Below are positions 26,204-35,149 of a stretch of 64,000 nt of DNA, in pieces. A model generated the notes under the pieces. The model was not told the origin of the DNA. It searched no databases and worked only from the letters and a program-made list of their open reading frames with translations. Numbering within the stretch: the first letter of the stretch is position 1; each line of letters opens with the position of its first letter. The stretch covers positions 124,001 through 188,000 of the forward strand of contig NZ_FOXY01000001.1 in NCBI RefSeq assembly GCF_900115865.1, read 5' to 3'. The DNA is from Donghicola eburneus. GTDB lineage: Bacteria > Pseudomonadota > Alphaproteobacteria > Rhodobacterales > Rhodobacteraceae. A program made the position numbers and the translations under genes.

Positions 26204-27031
26204 TTACCCGCGTTGGGACGGGTGCCAGAAAGTCACCCGTTGTTCGATGTAGGACACGAGCCCATAGAGCGCGGAACCTGCAATCGCAGCTACCGTGATT
26301 TCGGCCCAGACCATGTCCAGATTCAAGCGCCCGACCTCGGTCGAGATGCGAAAGCCCATGCCCTTGATCGGAGAGCCGAAAAACTCGGCAACAATGGCTC
26401 CGATCAGCGCCAGGGTGGTCGCGATTTTCAGACCGTTAAAGATGAACGGCATGGCGGTGGGGATGCGCAGCTTGGCCAGCGTCTGGACGTAGGACGCATT
26501 GTAGGTCCGCATCAAATCGCGCTGCATGTTATCGCTGGCTTGCAGGCCTGCAACGGTGTTCACCAGCATGGGGAAGAACACCATGATCACAACGACGGCG
26601 GCTTTGGACTGCCAGTCGAAGCCGAACCACATCACAAGGATCGGTGCGACGCCCACGATGGGCAGGGCGGCGACGAAGTTCCCGATGGGCAGCAGGCCCC
26701 GCTGCAGAAACGGCGAGCGGTCGATGATGATCGCAGTAACGAACGCCGCGCCGCAGCCGATGATATAGCCACTGAACGCGCCCTTGATGATGGTCTGGAC
26801 GAAATCCTCCCACAGGGTCGGGATTTCGCTGGCAAAGGTCAGCGCGATGTCCGTGGGCGGGGGTAGGATCACGGGGCTGACCCCGAATAGGCGCACGGTC
26901 AGCTCCCACAGCAGCAGAAGGGTGATGCCGAACAGGATCGGCACGAACCACGCGGTTTTGGTGCTGCGGGCAAGGCGGGTGTTCAGCCACCACAGGCCGA
27001 TCCACACCAAAAGGATAATCGCGATCTTCAT
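26204..27031 (-). CDS. ABC transporter permease (pyrimidine operon, second)
   Basis: The protein is 275 residues, started at the ATG at 27031, which overlaps the stop of the preceding permease gene as ATGA. It has about six helices and the BPD_transp_1 EAA loop (MRTYNASYVQTLAKLRIPTAMPF in outline). It resembles RibX/ThiX/SsuC permeases and works with the second permease, the ATPase and the NMT1-type binding protein. Confidence 0.82.
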   Translation of the reverse strand: MKIAIILLVWIGLWWLNTRLARSTKTAWFVPILFGITLLLLWELTVRLFGVSPVILPPPTDIALTFASEIPTLWEDFVQTIIKGAFSGYIIGCGAAFVTAIIIDRSPFLQRGLLPIGNFVAALPIVGVAPILVMWFGFDWQSKAAVVVIMVFFPMLVNTVAGLQASDNMQRDLMRTYNASYVQTLAKLRIPTAMPFIFNGLKIATTLALIGAIVAEFFGSPIKGMGFRISTEVGRLNLDMVWAEITVAAIAGSALYGLVSYIEQRVTFWHPSQRG

Positions 27032-27891
27032 GCGGCCATCCCCATTTTGCGCAGGGTGATCTTTTCGATCACGCCGACGATGATGACGAGGCTCGCCGCC
27101 AGTAGGGCGGCCGCAAACAGCGCCGACCATATCTGCACGGTTTGCCCGTAATACGACCCACTCAACAGACGCGCGCCAAGACCACGGGTCGCCCCAGAGG
27201 GCAGCTCGGCCACGATGGTGCCAACCAAGGATGCCGCCACACCCACTTTGAGCGAAGCAAACAGATAGGGCATCGAAGAGGGCAGGCGCAGTTTCCAGAA
27301 AGTCTGGTTGTCCGAGGCGCTATAGGTCCGCATCAGGTCCAGCTGCATGGCATCGGGCGCACGTAGGCCTTTGACCATGCCGACCGCGACGGGGAAAAAG
27401 CTGAGGTAGGCGGCGATGATGGACTTCGGGATCAGCCCCGAGATGCCCATACTGTTCAGAACCACAATGATCATGGGCGCAATGGCAAGGATCGGGATGG
27501 TTTGGGACGCAATTGCCCAAGGCATCACCCCCAGCTCCATCGCGCGGTTATGGGTGATGCCGATGGCCAGCAGAATGCCCGCCGTGGTGCCAATCGCGAA
27601 GCCCAGCAGGGTCGCGGACAGGGTGACCCAGCCGTGGAACACCAGACTACGTTTCGACGTGATCTTTTTCTGGGCCGTGGTGGCCCAGAGTTCTGCGGCC
27701 ACCTGATGGGGCGCGGGCAGGACGGGGCGCTCTTGGTTCAGGGTGTCGCGGACAACTTCGCTGAAGGTGACCTCGGTGCCCGCACGGTTCGCTTGGGCAT
27801 AGGTCCAAGCTGCGTTCATCTTGATCGCGGCGGCATACCAGACTGCCACGATGACCAAGAGCACGGTCAGGATGGGCAGGATATTCCTCAT
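27028..27891 (-). CDS. ABC transporter permease (pyrimidine operon, first)
   Basis: This 287-residue permease has an unusually long N-terminal periplasmic segment after the first helix (about residues 22-75). It has the EAA-type loop MRTYSASDNQTFWKLRLPSSMP. It overlaps the ATPase gene before it and the permease gene after it by 4 bases each (ATGA), so the three are tightly coupled. It probably forms a heterodimeric channel with the following permease. Confidence 0.82.
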   Translation of the reverse strand: MRNILPILTVLLVIVAVWYAAAIKMNAAWTYAQANRAGTEVTFSEVVRDTLNQERPVLPAPHQVAAELWATTAQKKITSKRSLVFHGWVTLSATLLGFAIGTTAGILLAIGITHNRAMELGVMPWAIASQTIPILAIAPMIIVVLNSMGISGLIPKSIIAAYLSFFPVAVGMVKGLRAPDAMQLDLMRTYSASDNQTFWKLRLPSSMPYLFASLKVGVAASLVGTIVAELPSGATRGLGARLLSGSYYGQTVQIWSALFAAALLAASLVIIVGVIEKITLRKMGMAA

Positions 27892-28664
27892 GTGTTGTGC
27901 CCCTCGCGCAGACCTTCGCGGACGCGGTGGGCGATCTCGATGAATTCGGGCGTATCGCGGATTTCGAGGGGGCGCTCACGGGGCAAGGGGCTCTCGATCA
28001 CGTCGGTGATACGGCCGGGGCGGGGGGACATGACCACGATCTTGGTGGACAGATACACCGCTTCGGGGATCGAGTGGGTGACGAAACAGATCGTCTTGCC
28101 GGTACGGTCCCACAGCTTTAGAAGTTCCTCGTTCAGCTTGTCGCGGACGATTTCATCCAGCGCGCCAAAGGGTTCGTCCATCAGCAGGATATCCGCGTCA
28201 AACGCCAAGGCCCGCGCGATCGAGGCGCGCTGCTGCATCCCGCCAGACAGCTGCCACGGGAATTTCTTGCCGAAACCGGACAGGTCCACCAGATCGAGCA
28301 CGCGCTTAACCCGTTCGTCCATCTCGGCCTTGGGGTAGCCCATGATTTCCAAAGGCAGCTTGATGTTCTTCTCAATCGTGCGCCACGGATAGAGCCCTGC
28401 GGCCTGAAACACATAGCCGTACGACCGCGCCTTGCGCGCCTCGTCCGGCGACAGCCCGTTGACGGTCAGCGATCCGCCTGTAGGTGTTTCCAGTGCTGCA
28501 ATACAGCGCAGCAGAGTGGTCTTGCCGCAACCTGACGGGCCGATAAAGGACACGAAGTCTCCTTTGTCGATCTGCAGGTTCACGTCTTTGAGGGCGTGGA
28601 CGGGTGCGTCTTTGGTCTGGAAGGTCAGGTCGACCCCCGACGCATCAATCACTGGCTTTTTCAT
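27888..28664 (-). CDS. ABC transporter ATP-binding protein (pyrimidine operon)
   Basis: The 258-residue ATPase shows Walker A GPSGCGKTTLL, the signature LSGGMQQRASIARAL, Walker B ILLMDEPFGALD and the H-loop VTHSIPEA. It belongs to the TauB/SsuB/ThiZ-like group that pairs with NMT1-type binding proteins. It follows dihydropyrimidinase by 60 bases on the minus strand and overlaps the next permease gene. Confidence 0.87.
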   Translation of the reverse strand: MKKPVIDASGVDLTFQTKDAPVHALKDVNLQIDKGDFVSFIGPSGCGKTTLLRCIAALETPTGGSLTVNGLSPDEARKARSYGYVFQAAGLYPWRTIEKNIKLPLEIMGYPKAEMDERVKRVLDLVDLSGFGKKFPWQLSGGMQQRASIARALAFDADILLMDEPFGALDEIVRDKLNEELLKLWDRTGKTICFVTHSIPEAVYLSTKIVVMSPRPGRITDVIESPLPRERPLEIRDTPEFIEIAHRVREGLREGHNT

Positions 28665-28724
28665 AAGGTCTTCTTTGCTGGCAATTTTATTGGGGGCAGG
28701 CGCGGGGCCCGCCCCAAACGGGCT

Positions 28725-30176
28725 TTATACGCCAGTGGCCGGAATGCCGCTACGCTCGACGGGGCGGGGCGCGGTCAGTTCCTTCCACTTGGACAGGGCT
28801 TTGTTGACGGTCGCATTGGGATCGCGTGCAACGAATTCACCATGCCCTTCTTTCGCTTTCAAGTCGCCCTTGTCGACAGCAACATAACCGCGGGTCAGCA
28901 CGTAACGAGGCAGGGCCGAGACCTCGACGCCTTCGAACACGTTGTAATCAATGGCAGAAGCCTGTTTGTCCGCGCTGATAGTTTTCTTCATCGAAGGATC
29001 CATGACCACGATATCTGCGTCCGATCCCACCAGAATAGCGCCCTTCTTTGGGTAACAATTCAGGATTTTCGCGATGTTGGTCGAGGTGACGGCCACAAAT
29101 TCGTTCATCGTGATGCGGCCGGTGTCCACGCCATACGTCCAAAGCACGGGCAGACGGTCTTCGAGCCCGCCTGTGCCGTTCGGGATCTTCGAGAAATCGC
29201 CCACGCCGTAGCGTTTCTGATCCGTGGTAAAGGCGCAGTGGTCGGTTGCCACACAGGACAGAGTGCCCGACGCCAGACCGGCCCAAAGGCTGTCCTGATG
29301 CTGTTTGTTGCGGAAGGGCGGCGACATCACGCGGCGGGCGGCGTGGTCCCAGTCTTCGTTGAAGTACTCGCTTTCATCCAGAACAAGGTGCTGGATCAGC
29401 GGCTCGCCCCAAACGCGCTTGCCCTGCATCTTCGCGCGGCGAATGGCCTCGTGCGCCTCTTCGCAAGAGGTGTGGACCACATAGAGCGGCGCCCCCGCCA
29501 TATCCGCGATCATAATGGCGCGGTTGGTGGCCTCGCCTTCGACTTGCGTGGGGCGCGAGTAGGCGTGTCCCTCGGGGCCTGTGTTGCCCTCGGCCAGCAG
29601 CTTGGCGGTCAGCTCGGCAACCACATCGCCATTTTCCGCATGGACGAGCGGTGTCGCCCCCAGCTCCGCGCAGCGGCTGAAGCTGGCGTAAAGCTCGTCA
29701 TCGTTGACCATCAGCGCACCTTTGTAGGCGAGGAAGTGCTTGAAGGTGTTGATGCCCTTTTCGGTGACGGCCTTCATTTCGTCAAAGACCTGTTCGCTCC
29801 ACCATGTGATCGCCATGTGGTAGCTGTAATCACAAGAGGCCTGCGCCGACTTGTTGTCCCAGACTTGCAATGCGTCCAGCAGGCTCTGACCGGGAGAGGG
29901 CAGGGCGAAATCGACAACCATCGTGGTGCCGCCCGCCAGTGCAGCACGGGTGCCGCTGGCGAAGTCGTCCGCCGAATAGGTGCCCATGAACGGCATCTCT
30001 AGGTGGGTGTGGGGGTCGATCCCGCCGGGCATGACATAGCAGCCGGCTGCGTCCAGAACCTCGTCCCCGCTCAGTTCGGGGCCAATCTCGATGATCTTGC
30101 CCCCGTCGATTTTCACATCTGCCTTGTAGGTCAGATCGGCGGTGACAACGGTGCCGCCCTTGATGACTGTGGTCAT
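28725..30176 (-). CDS. hydA: Dihydropyrimidinase
   Basis: The protein is 483 residues, started at the ATG at 30176. The cyclic-amidohydrolase metal site is visible: DPHTHLEMPF for the first two His, the lysine to be carboxylated in KHFLAYKGA, later His in VHAENGD and VVHTSCEEAHEAI, and the Asp in CVATDHCAF. It opens dihydrouracil and dihydrothymine to N-carbamoyl-beta-amino acids, the second step of reductive pyrimidine catabolism. The neighbours encode step one (preTA) and step three, which favours this over hydantoinase use. Confidence 0.88.
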   Translation of the reverse strand: MTTVIKGGTVVTADLTYKADVKIDGGKIIEIGPELSGDEVLDAAGCYVMPGGIDPHTHLEMPFMGTYSADDFASGTRAALAGGTTMVVDFALPSPGQSLLDALQVWDNKSAQASCDYSYHMAITWWSEQVFDEMKAVTEKGINTFKHFLAYKGALMVNDDELYASFSRCAELGATPLVHAENGDVVAELTAKLLAEGNTGPEGHAYSRPTQVEGEATNRAIMIADMAGAPLYVVHTSCEEAHEAIRRAKMQGKRVWGEPLIQHLVLDESEYFNEDWDHAARRVMSPPFRNKQHQDSLWAGLASGTLSCVATDHCAFTTDQKRYGVGDFSKIPNGTGGLEDRLPVLWTYGVDTGRITMNEFVAVTSTNIAKILNCYPKKGAILVGSDADIVVMDPSMKKTISADKQASAIDYNVFEGVEVSALPRYVLTRGYVAVDKGDLKAKEGHGEFVARDPNATVNKALSKWKELTAPRPVERSGIPATGV

Positions 30177-30240
30177 TGGTATCTCCCTGTTCTGGATTGG
30201 GCGCGGGCAGACCTGTCCGCACCCATCCAGTGCAGAGAGA

Positions 30241-30636
30241 TCAGCCCAATTCGCCGGTAACGTATTGGGCGCGACCAAAGCCAAAGCTCCAGTCGGCCTG
30301 AGTGTTCTCGAAGATCGAGATCATAAGGTCTTTCGGATCGAGCCCGCAGACATCTTGCAGCTTGGCCGCGAGCTTGTCGAAAAAGGCCAGCTTGGCCTCT
30401 TGCGAACGGGGCGAGGTAAAGACCTGCACCAGAATTTGCTCGGACGGGTCCCGTTCGAAGCCAAGTCCCGTGTCCTCTAGGATCATCTGATCGGGCTTGT
30501 GCTCTGTCACGATCTGGTAGCGGTCGCGCTGAGGGACCCCAAAGACGTCGACCACCACCTCGTGTGCCGCATCCAGCAGGGTGCGGGTGGCTTCGGGTGT
30601 GCGGCCTTCTTGAACATAAAAGCGGATAAGAGGCAT
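30241..30636 (-). CDS. Tautomerase-family protein
   Basis: The protein is 131 residues, started at the ATG at 30636 after AAAGGAGCGATC. With this start the sequence begins MPLIRFYVQEGR, so the catalytic Pro lies at position 2, exposed after Met removal, as in 4-oxalocrotonate tautomerase relatives. At 131 residues it is a double-length member like MSAD/cis-CaaD types. It sits between the ureidopropionase and dihydropyrimidinase genes, which suggests a role on a pyrimidine-derived intermediate or a side substrate. I know of no assigned reaction for it in this pathway. Confidence 0.75.
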   Translation of the reverse strand: MPLIRFYVQEGRTPEATRTLLDAAHEVVVDVFGVPQRDRYQIVTEHKPDQMILEDTGLGFERDPSEQILVQVFTSPRSQEAKLAFFDKLAAKLQDVCGLDPKDLMISIFENTQADWSFGFGRAQYVTGELG

Positions 30637-30787
30637 GATCGCTCCTTTCGGTCGAAAACTGGTCACTGTGCGCCGCGCGGGTTTGATGCGCGGCGCTTCC
30701 TGACCAGAGATAAGACTTCGGGGCTCTCATAAAACGCTCAATGTTGCAGTGTGGTCTTGCAGAATTTCCTGTACGAGTTGGGGTATC

Positions 30788-32038
30788 TCACTCTTGGATT
30801 TGCGCAGTTTCCAGTGCGGCGTGCAGCAAGACGTCGGTTCCGGCGGCCGCCCATTCCGGGCTGATCTCTTCGGCCTCGTTGTGGGACAGGCCGTCCACGC
30901 AGGGGCACATGATCATCGCGGTCGGGGCGACATCGTTGATCCAGCAGGCGTCGTGACCCGCACCGGACACGATGTCCATGTGCGAATACCCCAGCGTTTC
31001 TGCCGCGTTACGGATCGACGTGACCAACCCTTCGTCAAAGGCGGGCGGGTCGAACTGACCGACCACCTCGGTCTCTAGGCCGACGCCAATCTCTTCGCAC
31101 AGCTTCGGCGCCTTCTCGTAGAACTCATCAAGCATCGCGTCGATGATCTCTGGCAGGTGCGAGCGCAGATCGACGGTAAAAACCACCTTGCCTGGGATGA
31201 TGTTGCGCGAGTTCGGGTAAACGTCGATATGCCCGATCGCACCAACGGCGTTGGGCTGGTGCTTCATGGCGATCTCGTGCACCAACTCGGTGATGCGCGC
31301 CAATCCGCGCCCTGCATTCTTGCGCATGGGCATGGGGGTGGAGCCTGTGTGGCTTTCTTTGCCCGTCACGGTGCACTGGACCCAGCGAAGGCCCTGACCG
31401 TGGGTAACAACGCCGATATCCTTGCCCTCAGCCTCCAGAATGGGGCCCTGTTCGATATGCAGCTCCAGCATGGCGTGCATCTTGCGAGCGCCAACGGGCT
31501 CGTCGCCCTTCCAACCAATACGCTCCAGCTCGTCGCCAAAGCGTTTGCCCTTGGCGTCCACGCGGTCATAGGCCCAGTCCTGCGTGTGAATGCCTGCGAA
31601 AACGCCAGACGCCAGCATAGCAGGGGCAAAGCGTGTGCCTTCTTCGTTCGACCAGTTGGCGATGACGATCGGGTGCTTGGTCTTGATGTCCAGATCGTTC
31701 ATGGTCCGGACCGCCTCTAGCGCGCCCAAAACCCCCAGAACGCCGTCATACTTCCCGCCCGTGGGCTGGGTATCCAAGTGGCTGCCCATATAGACGGGCA
31801 GAGCGTCGGGATCGGTGCCCTCGCGGGTCATGAACATGTTGCCCATGGTGTCCACGCCCATGGTCATGCCCTCGGCCTCGCACCACTTCTGGAAAAGGGC
31901 GCGGCCCTCGGCATCCTCGTCAGTGAGGGTCTGGCGGTTGTTGCCCCCCGCAATTCCGGGGCCGATTTTGGCCATCTCCATCAGGCTGTCCCACAGCCGT
32001 TCTTTGTTGATCTTCAGGTTCTCTCCGGCGGCAACCAT
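30788..32038 (-). CDS. N-carbamoyl-beta-alanine amidohydrolase (beta-ureidopropionase type)
   Basis: The protein is 416 residues, started at the ATG at 32038 (AAAGGATACC upstream). It is an M20-type Zn hydrolase: GSHLDTQPTGGKYDGVLG gives the first His and bridging Asp, SNEEGTRF the catalytic and metal Glu, HIEQGPILE and DGLSHNEAE further ligands. It hydrolyses N-carbamoyl-beta-alanine and its methyl analogue to the beta-amino acid, CO2 and ammonia. As first gene of the operon it lies 95 bases from a perfect RutR-type operator. Relatives include allantoate and L-carbamoylase enzymes; the pathway context decides. Confidence 0.85.
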   Translation of the reverse strand: MVAAGENLKINKERLWDSLMEMAKIGPGIAGGNNRQTLTDEDAEGRALFQKWCEAEGMTMGVDTMGNMFMTREGTDPDALPVYMGSHLDTQPTGGKYDGVLGVLGALEAVRTMNDLDIKTKHPIVIANWSNEEGTRFAPAMLASGVFAGIHTQDWAYDRVDAKGKRFGDELERIGWKGDEPVGARKMHAMLELHIEQGPILEAEGKDIGVVTHGQGLRWVQCTVTGKESHTGSTPMPMRKNAGRGLARITELVHEIAMKHQPNAVGAIGHIDVYPNSRNIIPGKVVFTVDLRSHLPEIIDAMLDEFYEKAPKLCEEIGVGLETEVVGQFDPPAFDEGLVTSIRNAAETLGYSHMDIVSGAGHDACWINDVAPTAMIMCPCVDGLSHNEAEEISPEWAAAGTDVLLHAALETAQIQE

Positions 32039-32277
32039 CGGTGGTATCCTTTTCGTTCTGTCGGCAGTCCCGTGTGGGGGCGGGAGGGGCGCCCAATGCG
32101 GCGCCCTGCGTCTGCCCTTAGTGGAATGGCGTCTTGACCATCTGGTCAAACCTTTTCGCAAAACCTACGCAAAAACATCGCGGAAGGGGTGGGGCGTAGG
32201 CCGGACGGCTCGGGTGTTTGCGTAAAAAATAGGCAAATGGAAAACCTGTATCCGGCCCGTTGAATTGCCCTGCAGCG
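32039..32277. promoter_or_regulatory. Promoter region of the ureidopropionase operon
   Basis: This 239-base gap between preA and the hydrolase gene holds the RutR-like box at 32134-32149 (separate entry) and a GC-rich segment with GGGCGCC/GGCGCCC repeats near 32085-32105. No gene is seen. Confidence 0.6.
32134..32149. promoter_or_regulatory. RutR-type operator, perfect match
   Basis: TTGACCATCTGGTCAA is a perfect 7-2-7 inverted repeat identical to the E. coli RutR consensus TTGACCANNTGGTCAA. RutR is a TetR-family repressor released by uracil and thymine. It lies upstream of the ureidopropionase-dihydropyrimidinase-ABC operon, so uracil induction is a direct prediction. Confidence 0.8.
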
Positions 32278-33582
32278 TCACTCGGCCGCTGTGGCGGATG
32301 GATTGTTTGGGTGCGTGGTCCAGTTGGCATAGTCGCCCGACACAATCTTGCCCGTGCGTTCATCCACAGCGCCTGCGGGCAGAGTCTCCATCGTGATGCA
32401 GTTTTCGACGGGGCAAACGTTGACGCACAGATTGCAGGCCACGCATTCGTCGTCTTGCACCTCGAACACGCGGTCCTCGGACATGGTGATGGCTTGGTGG
32501 CTGGTGTCTTCGCACGCGGCATAACAGCGGCCACACTTGATGCAGTCGTCTTGGCTGATCCGCGCCTTGGTCACGTGGTTCAGGTTCAGGTACTGCCAGT
32601 CCGTGACGTTCGGAACTGCCGACCCGATAAAGTCCGAGGTGCTGGTGTATCCCTTTTCGTCCATCCACTGGGACAGTCCGCTGATCATCTCCTGCACGAC
32701 CTTGAAGCCATACGTCATCGCTGCCGTACAAACCTGTACGTTGCCAGCGCCCAAGACCATGAACTCGGCCGCGTCGCGCCACGTGGTCACGCCGCCAATG
32801 CCACTGATCGGAAGGTCACGTGTCTCTGGATTGCGCGCGATCTCTGCCACCATGTTCAGGGCAATCGGCTTGACCGCTGGGCCGCACATGCCGCCATGGG
32901 TGCCCTTGCCGTCAATGGTGGGTTCTGGCGCCATGCTGTCCAAGTCGACAGAGGTGATTGAATTGATCGTGTTGATCAGGGACACCGCGTCCGCGCCGCC
33001 TCGTTTCGCTGCCTCGGCAGGGTAGAGCACATTGGTGATGTTCGGCGTCAGCTTCACGATCACCGGCAGGTCAGTGGCCTCTTTGCACCATCGGGCGACC
33101 ATTTCGATGTATTCAGGCACCTGACCGACGGCAGAGCCCATCCCGCGCTCGGCCATCCCATGCGGGCAGCCAAAGTTAAGTTCGAACCCGTCACAGCCGG
33201 TCTCTGCTATGCGCGGCAGGATCTCTTTCCACGCGGCCTCTTCGCAAGGCACCATGACAGAGGCAATGAGCGCACGGTCGGGGTAGTCCTTTTTCACACG
33301 GGTCATTTCCTCGAGGTTCACCTCGAGCGGTCGGTCGGTGATCAGTTCCAGATTGTTCAGGGCAAGCAGTCGGCGATCCGCCCCATGGATCGCACCATAT
33401 CGGGGACCGTTTACATTAACCACGGGCGGGCCTTCCATCCCGAGGGTCTTCCAGACCACGCCACCCCAGCCTGCTTCAAAGGCACGTCGGACGTTGTACT
33501 CTTTGTCTGTGGGCGGGGCAGAGGCCAGCCAGAACGGATTGGGTGAGGAAATGCCAAGGAAATTTGTCGTAAGATCGGCCAT
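32278..33582 (-). CDS. preA: NAD-dependent dihydropyrimidine dehydrogenase, PreA subunit
   Basis: The protein is 434 residues, started at the ATG at 33582, whose A is shared with the TAA of preT (TAATG). The N-terminal part is an FMN barrel like dihydroorotate dehydrogenase (FELNFGCPHGM with the catalytic region, VKLTPNITN, ISGIGGVTTWRDAAEF). The C-terminal end has two 4Fe-4S motifs, CIKCGRCYAAC and CVACNLCVNVCPVENC. With PreT it reduces uracil and thymine to 5,6-dihydro forms, step one of the pathway. Confidence 0.9.
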   Translation of the reverse strand: MADLTTNFLGISSPNPFWLASAPPTDKEYNVRRAFEAGWGGVVWKTLGMEGPPVVNVNGPRYGAIHGADRRLLALNNLELITDRPLEVNLEEMTRVKKDYPDRALIASVMVPCEEAAWKEILPRIAETGCDGFELNFGCPHGMAERGMGSAVGQVPEYIEMVARWCKEATDLPVIVKLTPNITNVLYPAEAAKRGGADAVSLINTINSITSVDLDSMAPEPTIDGKGTHGGMCGPAVKPIALNMVAEIARNPETRDLPISGIGGVTTWRDAAEFMVLGAGNVQVCTAAMTYGFKVVQEMISGLSQWMDEKGYTSTSDFIGSAVPNVTDWQYLNLNHVTKARISQDDCIKCGRCYAACEDTSHQAITMSEDRVFEVQDDECVACNLCVNVCPVENCITMETLPAGAVDERTGKIVSGDYANWTTHPNNPSATAAE

Positions 33583-34919
33583 TATTTGCCTCCCATCAGA
33601 ACGGTGTGGATGTTCATGGCAGCGTCGCGCCCTTCGGCAACGGCCGTAACGGTCAGGTCGTCTCCGCCGCTTGCACAGTCTCCGCCTGCCCACACACCGG
33701 GGGCCGAGGTGTGTCCGGCCGCATCAACCTTGATCTTGCCTTTCTCGAACTCCAAACCTCGGGGGGCAGCACTCAGGGTCTGTCCTATCGCGCGGAACAG
33801 CTGATCGGCGGGCAGGGTAAAGGTGTCGTCGGTCAGGACTAGCTTGCCCTCCACACTCTCTGTGTAGGCCAACGTGACACCGGTCAGGCTGCCATTTCCA
33901 GTCACCCCGATAGGCACGACGTTGTAAAGAATGCGCACGCCTTTGCTGGCTGCGAGCTTTTGTTCGAACGCCGAAGCGGCCATAGCCTCTTTGCCGCGGC
34001 GATAGGCAATGGTGACCTCCTCGGCGCCCAAGAGCTTGGCTTGAACGGCGGCATCCACGGCAGTCATGCCGCCGCCGATGACGACCACGCGGCGTCCTAT
34101 GGGCATCTTGCTTAGGTCGCTGGACTGGCGCAATTCGGCAATGAAATCCACGGCATCCGCGACGCCCACTTTGGCGTCGTCCAGTCCCAAGGCATTCACC
34201 GCCCCCAGACCCATCCCTAAAAAGACCGCATCATAATCCTCTTGCAGGCCTTCGAGCGAAATGTGCTGACCCAGCTTTGCCTCATGACGAATTTCGATCC
34301 CGCCAATCTGCAGCAGCCAGTCGACTTCCTTTTGCGCAAAGTTTTCAACGGATTTGTAGCTGGCGATCCCGTATTCGTTCAGGCCGCCAGACTTGGGGCG
34401 GGCCTCGTAGACCACAACCTGATGCCCCAGCATCGCGAGCCGGTGCGCACAGGCCAATCCTGCGGGTCCTGCTCCGACAACAGCAACTGTGCGACCTGTC
34501 GGTTCGGCGCGGTCAAAGGGGTGGATACCCTTGGCCATCACCGTATCGGTCGCGTAGCGCTGCAAGCGGCCAATCTCGACCGGTTGGCCCTCGGCTGTTT
34601 CGCGTACGCAGGCCTCTTCGCACAGGGTTTCAGTGGGGCAAACACGGGCGCACATCCCGCCAAGAATGTTCTGCTCGAAAATGGTCTTTGCGGCGGCGTC
34701 CTGTGTCCCCGTCGCGATCTGCCGGATGAACAGCGGAATATCGATGCTGGTCGGGCAGGCGGTCATGCATGGTGCGTCATGACAGAAGTAGCAGCGATCC
34801 GCCGCCACATGGGCCTCGTGCGGATCGAGCGGGGCGTGCAAGTCACAGAAGTTTTCCTGGAGCACCGGGTCTGGCAGCCGGCCGGCCACGATCCCGTTTT
34901 CTCTGGGGCTGGTTGTCAT
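33582..34919 (-). CDS. preT: NAD-dependent dihydropyrimidine dehydrogenase, PreT subunit
   Basis: The protein is 445 residues, started at the ATG at 34919 after GAGGAAAGA. The N-terminal alpha-helical domain carries two 4Fe-4S sites (CYFCHDAPCMTACP and CARVCPTETLCEEAC). It is followed by an FAD motif VAVVGAGPAGLACAHRLA and an NAD motif VVVIGGGMTAVDAA. It resembles the N-terminal half of mammalian DPD and the GltD small chain, and passes electrons from NADH to PreA. Two RutR-like boxes lie just upstream. Confidence 0.9.
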   Translation of the reverse strand: MTTSPRENGIVAGRLPDPVLQENFCDLHAPLDPHEAHVAADRCYFCHDAPCMTACPTSIDIPLFIRQIATGTQDAAAKTIFEQNILGGMCARVCPTETLCEEACVRETAEGQPVEIGRLQRYATDTVMAKGIHPFDRAEPTGRTVAVVGAGPAGLACAHRLAMLGHQVVVYEARPKSGGLNEYGIASYKSVENFAQKEVDWLLQIGGIEIRHEAKLGQHISLEGLQEDYDAVFLGMGLGAVNALGLDDAKVGVADAVDFIAELRQSSDLSKMPIGRRVVVIGGGMTAVDAAVQAKLLGAEEVTIAYRRGKEAMAASAFEQKLAASKGVRILYNVVPIGVTGNGSLTGVTLAYTESVEGKLVLTDDTFTLPADQLFRAIGQTLSAAPRGLEFEKGKIKVDAAGHTSAPGVWAGGDCASGGDDLTVTAVAEGRDAAMNIHTVLMGGK

Positions 34920-34963
34920 TCTTTCCTCGTCTGTCGGTCTTTTGATCCGATACAACGAGAAAT

Positions 34964-35003
34964 TTTACCACTTGGTCAAATAATATTTTGACCGAATGGT
35001 AAG
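34964..35003. promoter_or_regulatory. Two tandem RutR-like operators upstream of preT
   Basis: Box 1 (34964-34979) is TTTACCA-CT-TGGTCAA, one mismatch from TTGACCANNTGGTCAA. Box 2 (34988-35003) is TTGACCG-AA-TGGTAAG, three mismatches. Their centres are 24 bases apart. The first lies 45 bases from the preT start codon, a repressor position. Confidence 0.7.
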
Positions 35004-35094
35004 ATAAATGCGGCGCCGCACAGATTTTCAGCGTGCAGCGCGAGCTTTCTTCTGGCGCAAGGACTACGGTGAGCGTCGCCAATACAAACGGCAA

Positions 35095-35114
35095 GAGGGG
35101 GCAAACGCCCCCTC
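35095..35114 (-). terminator. Hairpin downstream of gbcB
   Basis: A perfect 8-bp stem GAGGGGGC-AAAC-GCCCCCTC, followed on the minus strand by TTGCCGTTTG. It lies 35 bases after the gbcB stop and separates that operon from the preT promoter. Confidence 0.65.
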
Positions 35115-35149
35115 GAATTCCTTCAGATCATCCAGACTGGTGTTGAAGC

